Shown in pieces: positions 33,396 to 41,001 of a stretch of DNA of 64,000 nucleotides. The notes under the pieces are model-generated. The model saw only the letters and a list, made by a program, of their open reading frames with translations, was not told the DNA's origin and searched no databases. Origin of the DNA: Ruminococcus sp. Its GTDB lineage: Bacteria > Bacillota > Clostridia > Oscillospirales > Ruminococcaceae. Every line of letters begins with the position of its first letter. Within the stretch, counting starts at the first letter, position 1. Location: the NCBI GenBank assembly GCA_017462565.1, contig JAFTQW010000028.1, positions 48,564-112,563 of the forward strand. Direction: 5' to 3'. The position numbers and the translations under genes were made by a program.

Positions 33396-34241
33396 TTATT
33401 TCAGGTTTTTTCTGCGGAAGAAAAATATTCCGCAGGCTGTTGTAACGACAATAATTGAAAATGAATAAATCGGCAGACGTTCCGGATTTTCAGGGTTTTG
33501 CTGCGTGATCTGAAGCATCTGACATCCGGGCAGAAAATCGTACAGGAACTCATATACTTTACGCTTTGTACCGTCAACATAATCGTAATTTTTCTCTCTG
33601 TCTATATGCTCTTCATGAACATTGCCTTCTTCATCAGTATAGACGTAATCATAATCTTCATAGTATTCCGGACCATCAAGTTTATTCTGAATCGTCATAG
33701 CGCTCATCAGAAATAAAACAGATATAATAATTGCTGTCACAGAAGCGTTTGATTTACTGTGAATGAGCATGGATATCAGAAGGAAAATACTGCACAGTGA
33801 AATAAGTGCTGCTATACTTATTAAAGTTAATTTAATAAGCGAACCTGCGGACGCTGAATTTCCAACAAGCGGAAATCCTACTCCGATGACGGGTATAAAA
33901 TAGGCAAAGTGCATCATAAGCAGAGCTGAAATGCATACTATGAAATTTGAAAAGTATACTTCTGTTCTTGTATGACCGACAATAAGCTTATTTCTGATCG
34001 TACCGTTATGGTAATCTGTACCGATAAACAATCCGATAAAAACAGCAGTGATCACGATCATAAACATACATCCCGAAAACAGAAGATCTCCCATATCATA
34101 ATCATATTCGGGTATTTTATTGACTGAGGTATATCGAGAAAAGACAGCATAGACACCCATTCCGAACATAAAAATCATGCCAAGCCAGAAAACTCTGCTT
34201 TTCCGAAGCCTTGAAAAATTGGATTTTATCAACTTAATCAT
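33396..34241 (-). CDS. ABC-2 type permease (second of a tandem pair)
   Basis: 281 residues, about six membrane helices, beginning KLIKSNFSRLRKSRVFWLGM. It has a hydrophilic, acidic loop of about 70 residues (190-240) ending in GTKRKVYEFLYDFLPG before the last helix. It is clearly a paralogue of the adjacent upstream permease. Such pairs form the membrane part of lantibiotic-immunity or bacitracin-type (LanFEG/BcrAB-like) exporters. The gene lies 20 bp after its paralogue. Substrate unknown. Confidence 0.87.
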   Translation of the reverse strand: MIKLIKSNFSRLRKSRVFWLGMIFMFGMGVYAVFSRYTSVNKIPEYDYDMGDLLFSGCMFMIVITAVFIGLFIGTDYHNGTIRNKLIVGHTRTEVYFSNFIVCISALLMMHFAYFIPVIGVGFPLVGNSASAGSLIKLTLISIAALISLCSIFLLISMLIHSKSNASVTAIIISVLFLMSAMTIQNKLDGPEYYEDYDYVYTDEEGNVHEEHIDREKNYDYVDGTKRKVYEFLYDFLPGCQMLQITQQNPENPERLPIYSFSIIVVTTACGIFFFRRKNLK

Positions 34242-34261
34242 TATTTCACCTCATCCCGGAA

Positions 34262-35122
34262 TTACTTCAGATTTTTTCGGCGGAAAACAGCAATGCCTGC
34301 CGTTGTTGTAATCAGAAGTATGATCCCGTCGTATATCAGTGCAATGTCAGGCTTCGATGAATCAAGCGAAGCGGCTTTATAAAGCTGTGAGGTGGGGAGA
34401 AAGTCGTTGAGAAACTCATAAACTTTACGTTTTGTTCCTGTGGGGTAATGTGTATTTTTTTCTCTCTCTACATCTATCTTTTCTCCCGTATCTTCATCAA
34501 TGTAGGAATAACCTTCGTAATATTCAGGAGCGCTAAGACGATCAGCAATAGTTACTGTTGACATAAACATGACTATTGTTGCGATCAGTATAGCTACAGC
34601 TCCCGCTGATTTGCTGTGGATAAGCATTGATATCATTACCAGAATTGATGATACTGCAATCATCGCAGCTGTTCCTATGAGCGTGAGCAATAAAATTTTC
34701 TTAAATGTTAATACTGAAATATCCAGAATCAGTTTTCCAAGCAATAATGTTATGATTATATATGTCAGATGCATCATAATATCAGTTGCAATACAAGTTA
34801 TTAAATTTGAAATGTAAATCGAACTTCTGGAATGACCTATAATAAGCTTATTTCTGAGCGTACCGTCTGAATATTCAGTTCCGACAAAAATACCTATAAA
34901 TACGGCAGCTGCAAATATAATAGTTATTCCTCCAATAAAAATCAATTCGTCGGCGTTTTTATAGCTTTCATCCAGAGTTGCATATACTTCCTGATGTTGT
35001 TCAATATCTATATATCTCATAAGAATGAAAAATACGCTGAGTCCGGCAGAAAACAGCATTCCAAGCCAGAAAATCCTGCTTTTCCAGAGCCTTGCAAAGT
35101 TTGCATTCAATAATTTACTCAT
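34262..35122 (-). CDS. ABC-2 type permease (first of a tandem pair)
   Basis: 286 residues, about six membrane helices, beginning SKLLNANFARLWKSRIFWLGM without its first Met. A central charged loop with GTKRKVYEFLNDFLP parallels the next gene. The start overlaps the ATPase gene by 8 bp, so it is translationally coupled. With the ATPase and the second permease it makes a three-gene exporter under control of the flanking two-component genes, a typical arrangement for resistance to antimicrobial peptides. Confidence 0.88.
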   Translation of the reverse strand: MSKLLNANFARLWKSRIFWLGMLFSAGLSVFFILMRYIDIEQHQEVYATLDESYKNADELIFIGGITIIFAAAVFIGIFVGTEYSDGTLRNKLIIGHSRSSIYISNLITCIATDIMMHLTYIIITLLLGKLILDISVLTFKKILLLTLIGTAAMIAVSSILVMISMLIHSKSAGAVAILIATIVMFMSTVTIADRLSAPEYYEGYSYIDEDTGEKIDVEREKNTHYPTGTKRKVYEFLNDFLPTSQLYKAASLDSSKPDIALIYDGIILLITTTAGIAVFRRKNLK

Positions 35123-36029
35123 TGCCCTTGCCTCCGATCAGATTGATATAATAGCTTTCCAGACTCTCATCACGTTCGGCAAGCGAAAGCACTTCGCAAT
35201 TTTCCTCTGCAAGAGCAAGCGTGAGTTTTGTTATGTTGATTTTAGCGAATATGTCCGCACTATTTTCATCAATAACGCTGTACTCAAAGCCCATTTTATC
35301 CAGTATACGGACAAGCGCTTTTATATCAGTAACTTTGATTCGTGAACATTTGCGGCAGGCATTTTCGAGATCCTCGGCGCTTATTTCCTTGACCATTCTT
35401 CCGCTGTCAATAAAACCGTAATGTGTGGCAAGACGTGACAGCTCGTCCAGAATATGACTTGATATCAGGAATGTTATCTGCCGTTCACGATTGAGCTTTA
35501 ATATCAGCTCACGCATTTCAATAATTCCCTGTGGGTCGAGACCGTTAACAGGTTCATCCAGTACAAGAAAATCCGGATCGCCTGCAAGAGCAATTGCAAT
35601 ACCGAGTCTTTGGCGCATACCGAGAGAAAAATTCTTAGCTTTTTTCTTGCCCGTGTTCTCCAGTCCGACAAGTTTCAGAAGTTCAGCAACTCCCTCAAAC
35701 GACGGCAGACCGATAATGCGGAACTGTTCTTTGATATTTTCTTCCGCAGTCATATTCAGGTAAATAGACGGCGTTTCAACTACAGCTCCCATACGTCGGC
35801 GGGATTTTTCAATCGACTTGTTATTGTTGCTTATTTTGTAGAGAGAATATTCTCCCGAAGTCGGCTCCTGCAATCCGCATATCAAGCGGATGAGAGTAGT
35901 TTTTCCTGCGCCGTTTTTTCCGATAAAGCCGTAGATAGAGCCTTTCGGAACACGCATGGAAAGACCGTTTAGAGCCTTAAAATGACGATATTGCTTGCTA
36001 AGCAAATTGGTTGTTAAAACATATTCCAT
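35115..36029 (-). CDS. ABC transporter ATP-binding protein (BcrA/lantibiotic type)
   Basis: 304 residues. Walker A GKNGAGKTT (about 38-46), signature FSLGMRQRLG, Walker B FLVLDEPVNGLDPQG and switch His in ISSHILDE. A C-terminal extension of about 80 residues is typical of BcrA/NatA-type ATPases that drive ABC-2 permeases. It is separated from the response regulator by 108 bp containing GTTAAG direct repeats and a -10 element, so it has its own regulated promoter. AAGGAGG precedes the ATG. Confidence 0.94.
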   Translation of the reverse strand: MEYVLTTNLLSKQYRHFKALNGLSMRVPKGSIYGFIGKNGAGKTTLIRLICGLQEPTSGEYSLYKISNNNKSIEKSRRRMGAVVETPSIYLNMTAEENIKEQFRIIGLPSFEGVAELLKLVGLENTGKKKAKNFSLGMRQRLGIAIALAGDPDFLVLDEPVNGLDPQGIIEMRELILKLNRERQITFLISSHILDELSRLATHYGFIDSGRMVKEISAEDLENACRKCSRIKVTDIKALVRILDKMGFEYSVIDENSADIFAKINITKLTLALAEENCEVLSLAERDESLESYYINLIGGKGNE

Positions 36030-36059
36030 TTGAATAGTCCTCCTTTTCTTGATACTGAT

Positions 36060-36116
36060 ATTCTAACACGTAATTGTTAAGAAAGCGGTAAAGAAAAGAG
36101 TTAAGATTTAGTTAAG
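36060..36116 (-). promoter_or_regulatory. regulated promoter of the ABC operon with 11-bp-spaced repeats
   Basis: Minus-strand TAGAAT (36065-36060) has no good -35. Instead GTTAAG (plus-strand reading) occurs at 36076-36081, 36100-36105 and 36111-36116; the last two are 11 bp apart. This matches an OmpR-family activator site adjacent to a weak promoter. Confidence 0.55.
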
Positions 36117-36137
36117 AATCTATCCACATAGGAAATT

Positions 36138-36800
36138 CTAAGATTCTCTCATTTTAAATCCTATACCCCAGACTGATTCAATGTAATCTTTAGATGATGC
36201 TTCACGCAGTTTTCTGCGAAGATTGCTGATATGCACTTTCAGCGAACTTTCCACACAGTCGGGAGTATCTATGCTTATTTTATCAAGTATAGCTGATTTG
36301 GTGATTACCTGTGCAGGATTCTGCATAAGCAGTTTTAGAATAGCATATTCAGTTTTTGTCAGTCTTACAGTATTTCCTCCTGCCGTAACCTCGTGAGAAA
36401 CACAGTTTAAAATCAAATCTGTAAACGTCAGTATATCTGAATTTTTAATTCTGTTCTGCCGAAGCTGCACTGTAATTCTTGCAAGCAGTTCCTGCGTATC
36501 AAACGGTTTGGTGATATAATCCGCTGCGCCGCCTAAGAGCAGTTCCACCTTATTTTGGATATCTGCCTTTGCGCTCATAACGATAACGGGAACTTCTTTT
36601 ATTTGTGAAAGAACTTCTTCTCCGGAAAGTCCCGGCATCATCAGATCAAGTAAAACTAAATCAGGAACATTCTGTGATAAAAGGTAAACCGCTTCTGTAC
36701 CTGAGTATGCGTTTATTACGGAATATCCCTCCCGTGTAAGCAGATCTGTAAGCATTTCATTTATATGTTGATCATCGTCGATTACTGCGATCGTTGACAT
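36138..36800 (-). CDS. OmpR-family response regulator
   Basis: 220 residues. The receiver has VIDDDQ, phospho-acceptor Asp in DLVLLDLMMPGLSG (about 51), VMSAKAD and TKPFD. The winged helix carries TKTEYAILKLLMQN, SSLKVHISNLRRKL and SVWGIGFKM. It heads the regulator-ATPase-permease-permease-kinase operon. It probably binds the GTTAAG repeats in the gap before the ATPase gene. Confidence 0.95.
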   Translation of the reverse strand: MSTIAVIDDDQHINEMLTDLLTREGYSVINAYSGTEAVYLLSQNVPDLVLLDLMMPGLSGEEVLSQIKEVPVIVMSAKADIQNKVELLLGGAADYITKPFDTQELLARITVQLRQNRIKNSDILTFTDLILNCVSHEVTAGGNTVRLTKTEYAILKLLMQNPAQVITKSAILDKISIDTPDCVESSLKVHISNLRRKLREASSKDYIESVWGIGFKMRES

Positions 36801-36825
36801 TCAGAATTCCTCCTTTGATCAGATA

Positions 36826-36854
36826 ATTATATTGTAACACAAGTAAGACTGCAA
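36826..36854 (-). promoter_or_regulatory. promoter of the response regulator
   Basis: Minus-strand TTGCAG (36854-36849) and TATAAT (36831-36826) with a 17-nt spacer. Confidence 0.7.
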
Positions 36855-36881
36855 AGCAAGCGGAGAGTGTAAGAATATCAC

Positions 36882-36901
36882 GGCAACAGCATTTACTTTT
36901 T
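36882..36901 (+). repeat. direct repeat, left copy, beside the acetyltransferase cassette
   Basis: GGCAACAGCATTTACTTTTT is repeated exactly at 37946-37965, on the same strand, 1064 bp apart. Confidence 0.8.
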
Positions 36902-36940
36902 CTGTTAGTTATAAAGGGGACGCTGTCCCCTTAAACCCCT

Positions 36941-37040
36941 GCCAAAGGGTTATTCAACCCTTTGGCAACCCGGTATTAATCCTTACGGATGCCCTTTATG
37001 GGTATCCGTAAGGATTAGGGCAGGATGCCCAGACGGAAAT
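36941..37040 (+). repeat. left arm of a 100-bp inverted repeat
   Basis: It is itself made of two hairpins: CCAAAGGG with CCCTTTGG, and AATCCTTACGGAT with ATCCGTAAGGATT. The reverse complement recurs at 38017-38116 with only a few mismatches. GGGGACGCTGTCCCC lies just outside at 36916-36930. Confidence 0.85.
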
Positions 37041-37133
37041 ACAACGTTCAGCAAGTAATTTAAGATACAAAGTTCGCTTGAAAACTATGACAGAAAGTGA
37101 ATACTGATGCACGGTTCCATAAAATTATGAAGA

Positions 37134-37162
37134 TTGACAATTTTGTTAATATATGCTATAAT
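37134..37162 (+). promoter_or_regulatory. consensus promoter of the acetyltransferase gene
   Basis: TTGACA (37134-37139), 17-nt spacer, TATAAT (37157-37162). Confidence 0.9.
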
Positions 37163-37191
37163 AGGGAAAATTTATTTACCGGAGGTATAAA

Positions 37192-37764
37192 ATGATATTA
37201 ACTACCAAAAGATTGATACTTCGTCCATGGGATGAAACTGACGCTGAAAGCTTATACAAATATGCTAAAGATCCCTCGATTGGTCCGATCGCAGGATGGC
37301 CCGTACATACCAGTGTAGAAAACAGTCTTGAAATTATCAGAAATGTATTGTCAGCTAATGAAACGTATGCCATATGTTTAAAAGAAGATAATAAAGCAAT
37401 AGGCAGTATCGGTCTTATATTGAACGGTTCAACAGATATGACTACAAGAGATGACGAATGCGAACTCGGATATTGGATAGGAAAACCTTTTTGGGGTAAT
37501 GGATACGTTCCTGAGGCAGCTATTGAACTGATCAGACGTGGTTTTGAAGATCTTGGTATGACAACGATTTGGTGCGGTTATTATGACGGAAATGAAAAAT
37601 CAAAACGAGTTCAAGAAAAATGCGGTTTTATTTATCAATATACTACAAAAGAACTTGAAGTTCCGCTTATGAACGAAATTCGCACCGGTCATGTTTCAAG
37701 TCTGACTAAAAAACAATGGCTTTCAAATACTGCCGGATATAATGATGAAGTCTCCGTCCGGTAG
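37192..37764 (+). CDS. GNAT-family N-acetyltransferase (RimJ/RimL type)
   Basis: 190 residues. LTTKRLILRPWDETDAESL is the N-terminal signature of RimJ/RimL-like acetyltransferases. ELGYWIGKPFWGNGYVPEA is the acetyl-CoA-binding motif A region, and NEKSKRVQEKCGF is motif B. The substrate (a protein N-terminus, small amine or antibiotic) cannot be inferred. It has a perfect promoter, a CCGGAGG ribosome site and a strong terminator. The whole unit is bracketed by a 100-bp inverted repeat and a 20-bp direct repeat, suggesting a mobile or duplicated cassette. Confidence 0.92.
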   Translation: MILTTKRLILRPWDETDAESLYKYAKDPSIGPIAGWPVHTSVENSLEIIRNVLSANETYAICLKEDNKAIGSIGLILNGSTDMTTRDDECELGYWIGKPFWGNGYVPEAAIELIRRGFEDLGMTTIWCGYYDGNEKSKRVQEKCGFIYQYTTKELEVPLMNEIRTGHVSSLTKKQWLSNTAGYNDEVSVR

Positions 37765-37796
37765 GCAAGAAAAAGTTTAATTTATTATTAAAGAAA

Positions 37797-37842
37797 CGCT
37801 TATTAAATCTGGTGCATAGTCAGATTTAATAAGCGCTTTTAA
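37797..37842 (+). terminator. terminator of the acetyltransferase gene
   Basis: A perfect 15-bp stem (CGCTTATTAAATCTG with CAGATTTAATAAGCG), 9-nt loop, then CTTTTAAT. Confidence 0.9.
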
Positions 37843-37945
37843 TAATAGACAAAGAGGATATTCTCGCAAAAGTTATAATATTTAGTAAAACAATATTGCT
37901 TTTTCAAGAACCTTTCTGCATTTTATGTAAACATATTCTTATCAT

Positions 37946-37965
37946 GGCAACAGCATTTACTTTTT
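37946..37965 (+). repeat. direct repeat, right copy
   Basis: Exact second copy of the 20-bp sequence at 36882-36901. Confidence 0.8.
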
Positions 37966-38016
37966 GTTATGCTTATCAAGCGGACTTTGTTTCTTTAATT
38001 CTTTGATGAACGGTGG

Positions 38017-38116
38017 ATTTTCTTCTGGGCATCCTGCTCTAATCCTTACGGATACCCTTTATGGGTATCCGTAAGGATTAATACCGGGTTTCCAAAGGGT
38101 TGAATAACCCTTTGGC
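38017..38116 (-). repeat. right arm of the 100-bp inverted repeat
   Basis: Inverted copy of 36941-37040. Outside it, at about 38193-38207, CAGCGTCCCCTTATG mirrors the ATAAAGGGGACGCTG beside the left arm, so the relation extends past the conserved 100 bp. Confidence 0.85.
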
Positions 38117-38223
38117 AGGAGTTCAAGGGTGAACTCCCTACAGTGTAGGAAGATGTCAGCTTGCTGATAGAGGTACGGGCGACCGTTAGGAGCAGCGTCC
38201 CCTTATGGTTTTAGTTAAGAAGA

Positions 38224-38253
38224 AAGGCTGTTGCAATTAAATGAAACAGCCTT
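38224..38253 (-). terminator. terminator of the Mrp-type ATPase gene
   Basis: A 9-bp stem (AAGGCTGTT with AACAGCCTT), 12-nt loop, and a T-rich tail on the minus strand, 15 bp after the stop. Confidence 0.7.
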
Positions 38254-38267
38254 GTCTGCGTTATCAA

Positions 38268-39107
38268 TTATTTATCCGAATTACAGTTTTCTGCAATATA
38301 ATCAACAGCATGATCAAGCCAGTCACCCTCATAAAGTTCGATAGTACCCTGATCACAGTGTTTAGCAAGTTCTGTATTGATAGGAAGTCTTGCGAGAACC
38401 GGAATACCGTATTCGGCAGCAATCTCTTCAATATGACTTTCACCGTAAATGCTGTGGCGTTTTCCGCAGTCGGGACATTCGTAATAGCTCATATTCTCAA
38501 CGATTCCAAGTATCGGAATATTCATAAGCTTAGCCATTTTAACTGCTTTTTCCACTATCATAGAAACAAGTTCCTGCGGAGAAGTAACTATAACGATTCC
38601 GTCAACAGGAACAGACTGGAATACTGTAAGCGGAACGTCTCCTGTTCCCGGAGGCATATCAACGAAGAGATAATCAATATCCTTCCAGATAACGTCTGTC
38701 CAGAACTGCTTTACAACTCCTGCAATAACAGGTCCTCTCCAGACTACAGGATCACTCTCGTTTTCAAGGAGAAGATTGATGGACATAACATCAATTCCCA
38801 TTTTACTTTTTGAAGGAATAATACCGAATTCGCAGGCATCAGCCTTTTCGTGAAGTCCGAAAGCCTTTGGAACGGAAGGACCTGTAATATCAGCGTCCAT
38901 AATGCCGACATTTTTTCCTCTTCTCTGCATAGAAACGGCAAGAAGTGAAGAAACCATAGTTTTTCCCACTCCGCCTTTACCGCTTACAATACCGATGACT
39001 TTATTAATTTTGCTCATCTGATTTGGTTTTTCGATCATGCTCTGAGGTTCCTTACGGCTTGCGCAGTCGCTTCCGCAGGAAGAACAGTCGTGTGTACATT
39101 CGCTCAT
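38268..39107 (-). CDS. Mrp/NBP35-family P-loop ATPase (Fe-S cluster carrier)
   Basis: 279 residues. The N-terminus has five cysteines in the first 17 residues (CTHDCSSCGSDC), then GIVSGKGGVGKTM, the deviant Walker A with two lysines. DADITGPS and LFVDMPPGTGD are the Walker A' and B parts. YECPDCGKRH contributes a C-terminal CxxC used for cluster binding in ApbC/Mrp proteins. It is presumed to assemble or deliver iron-sulfur clusters. It stands alone between terminators. Confidence 0.93.
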   Translation of the reverse strand: MSECTHDCSSCGSDCASRKEPQSMIEKPNQMSKINKVIGIVSGKGGVGKTMVSSLLAVSMQRRGKNVGIMDADITGPSVPKAFGLHEKADACEFGIIPSKSKMGIDVMSINLLLENESDPVVWRGPVIAGVVKQFWTDVIWKDIDYLFVDMPPGTGDVPLTVFQSVPVDGIVIVTSPQELVSMIVEKAVKMAKLMNIPILGIVENMSYYECPDCGKRHSIYGESHIEEIAAEYGIPVLARLPINTELAKHCDQGTIELYEGDWLDHAVDYIAENCNSDK

Positions 39108-39162
39108 TTAAAAAACACTCCTTAAATGTTGTTGTTATTTTATTATACCCCTTTTTTCAGTA

Positions 39163-39684
39163 TTAGTCAAGTGTTCGAGGTAAAACATATTTATTCTCCG
39201 AATCCAGCCTGCCCATAAGCTTCATACGATTCTGAGTATAAATTGTCGGTATATCGCATGATAACTTTTCAATATATTCATAAAATTTTTTTAACGCTGC
39301 CTTATTTTCTTCTTTTTTGCTCATATTCAGCAAACATTCAGCTTTATCGAGCAAAACAGATGCATATCTGAAAAAAGTTCTGTTTTTTCTTTTGAGTATC
39401 GCATTTATAAATGGAAGCCTCAACTTCCTTGAAAAGACATTCTTCATTTAAATAGCATAATTTAATCTTACAAATACAATATTCGACTTGCAATGAATTT
39501 TTTCATCGAAGTTTTTTTCAATATTCTGAAGTTCTTTATATGCTTCTCCATGCTCGCATCTGTTAAAATAAGTATAGAAACGCATTACTTTTAGCGAAAA
39601 AAGGTTAAAAACATCTTTTTCTTCTATAATATAAGTATTTAAATGCGCAAGTAATCTATCGGAACATATTTCAACCGACTGCAA
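39163..39684 (-). pseudogene. decayed gene with in-frame stop
   Basis: Two in-frame pieces, 39448-39684 (78 residues) and 39163-39447 (94 residues), are joined without gap across a single TAA at 39448-39450. Both are helical, charged sequences (HLNTYIIEEKDVF, EAYKELQNIEKNF, LLDKAECLLNMSKK) that read like one tetratricopeptide-type or all-helical domain. There is no ribosome site for either. The upstream membrane protein ends in a different frame 5 bp before, so the original gene may have been longer and also frameshifted. Family not recognised. Confidence 0.5.
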
Positions 39685-39689
39685 ATCAT

Positions 39690-39977
39690 TCAGCTTTTAT
39701 ATTTCCTGACATATTTTATAATGCTTTTTGTTTTCTTGCCATAACGCTTTTTATAGATGAAATAACAGGCAATATACGGCATATAAAACAGAATGACACA
39801 GTTAAAGGCAAGGATAAGAACAGATATGATCAGACGATTTCCGGAAAGTGAAAAACTTGCAGTTGAAATAGCGAGTAATATTGCAAAACTGACTCCTACA
39901 GATTTTTGTATATACGAAGCTATACGGTTGTCCGATTTTTTTGCAGCTTCAATATCTTCTCTTGATATTTTCAGCAT
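39690..39977 (-). CDS. small two-helix membrane protein
   Basis: 95 residues from the ATG at 39977, preceded by AGGTGA; the frame extends to 40022 within the MreB-like gene. An N-terminal amphipathic stretch (ISREDIEAAKKSDNRIASYI) is followed by two membrane helices (about 27-48 and 52-75) and a basic tail. Function unknown. It begins 5 bp after the MreB-like gene stop. It may be the surviving N-terminal part of a larger decayed protein whose remains lie directly downstream. Confidence 0.55.
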   Translation of the reverse strand: MLKISREDIEAAKKSDNRIASYIQKSVGVSFAILLAISTASFSLSGNRLIISVLILAFNCVILFYMPYIACYFIYKKRYGKKTKSIIKYVRKYKS

Positions 39978-39981
39978 AGTG

Positions 39982-41001
39982 TCACCTATATTTGTAAACC
40001 GTAGCCGTTTCAAATCCATCAAGGAGAGTGGTCATTTTTCCGAAAGCCATTCCCGTACCTTTAGCAACGCAGTTGATGGAATCCTTGGCGATATGGCAGT
40101 TTATACCGAGAGTACGCTTGATAAGCTGCGGCAGACCTCCGAGAAGTGCTCCGCCTCCGGTCATAAGAAGTCCGTTATCGTAAATATCTCCGACCAGTTC
40201 AGGCGGAGCATCTTCCAGAACCTTTCTGATAGCTTCCATTATAGCGAAAGCGTCGTCCTCTATTGCCTCAAAAAGCTCTGTTTCGCTGAGAAGCACCTGT
40301 GCCGGAAGTCCTTTCAGCAGACTTCTTCCCTTAACGATATATGTCATTTCATCACTCGGGTCATAAAGATTGCAAAGTTCTTTCTTAACCTTTTCGGCAG
40401 TTCTTTCACCAATAAGAAGCTTGTACTTATTCTGCATATATTTAACGATAGAACGATCAATCGCATTTCCGGCAGTTTTTATAGTATACGAGGTAACTAC
40501 GCCGTTCATGGAAACAATGGCAACATCAGTCGTTCCTCCGCCGATATCAACTATAAGATGTCCCTTGGCTTTAGTAATATTAACGCCTGCTCCGATCATT
40601 GCAGCGATAGGATTCTGAATAAGATAAACCTGTCTTGAACCGGCGCTTTTAGCAGCGTCAACTACCGCTCTGCTTTCAATATCAGTGATAAAAGAGGGGA
40701 TACATATTATAATTCTCGGCTTGATGAGCTGATGTCCTGCAACTTTAAGAATAAATTCACGGATCATGCTGTGAGTAAGATCGTCATCAGAAATAACGCC
40801 CTCGTTTATCGGGCGTGCAACAGCTATGTAATCGGGATTTCGTCCTATCATCTCATACGCTTCTTTCCCTACAGCAAGCACACGTTCAGTTCTTGTGTTA
40901 TAGGCAATAACAGACGGTTCGCTTAAAACTACCCCTTTATTTCCCATTGTCATAACAATATTCGAGGTTCCTAAATCTATACCTATATCGGTATTAGCCA
41001 T
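39982..41001 (-). CDS. mreB: MreB-family rod-shape actin homologue
   Basis: 339 residues. GIDLGTSNIVM is the phosphate-1 motif, VDIGGGTTDVAIVSMNG phosphate 2, and LMTGGGALLGGLPQLI the adenosine motif of the actin/Hsp70 fold. MreB proteins form filaments that guide lateral wall synthesis. The ATG at 41001 is preceded by AAAGGA at 8 nt, better than the ATG at 41010. It overlaps the RecD2-like gene end by 8 bp. With no mreC/mreD nearby, this is likely an MreB or Mbl paralogue. Confidence 0.92.
   Translation of the reverse strand: MANTDIGIDLGTSNIVMTMGNKGVVLSEPSVIAYNTRTERVLAVGKEAYEMIGRNPDYIAVARPINEGVISDDDLTHSMIREFILKVAGHQLIKPRIIICIPSFITDIESRAVVDAAKSAGSRQVYLIQNPIAAMIGAGVNITKAKGHLIVDIGGGTTDVAIVSMNGVVTSYTIKTAGNAIDRSIVKYMQNKYKLLIGERTAEKVKKELCNLYDPSDEMTYIVKGRSLLKGLPAQVLLSETELFEAIEDDAFAIMEAIRKVLEDAPPELVGDIYDNGLLMTGGGALLGGLPQLIKRTLGINCHIAKDSINCVAKGTGMAFGKMTTLLDGFETATVYKYR

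Noticed and set aside
39793-40638. 281-codon plus-strand frame opposite the mreB gene
   Set aside because: The minus-strand MreB sequence has all the actin-fold motifs; the plus frame is Ser/Ile-rich without recognisable features.
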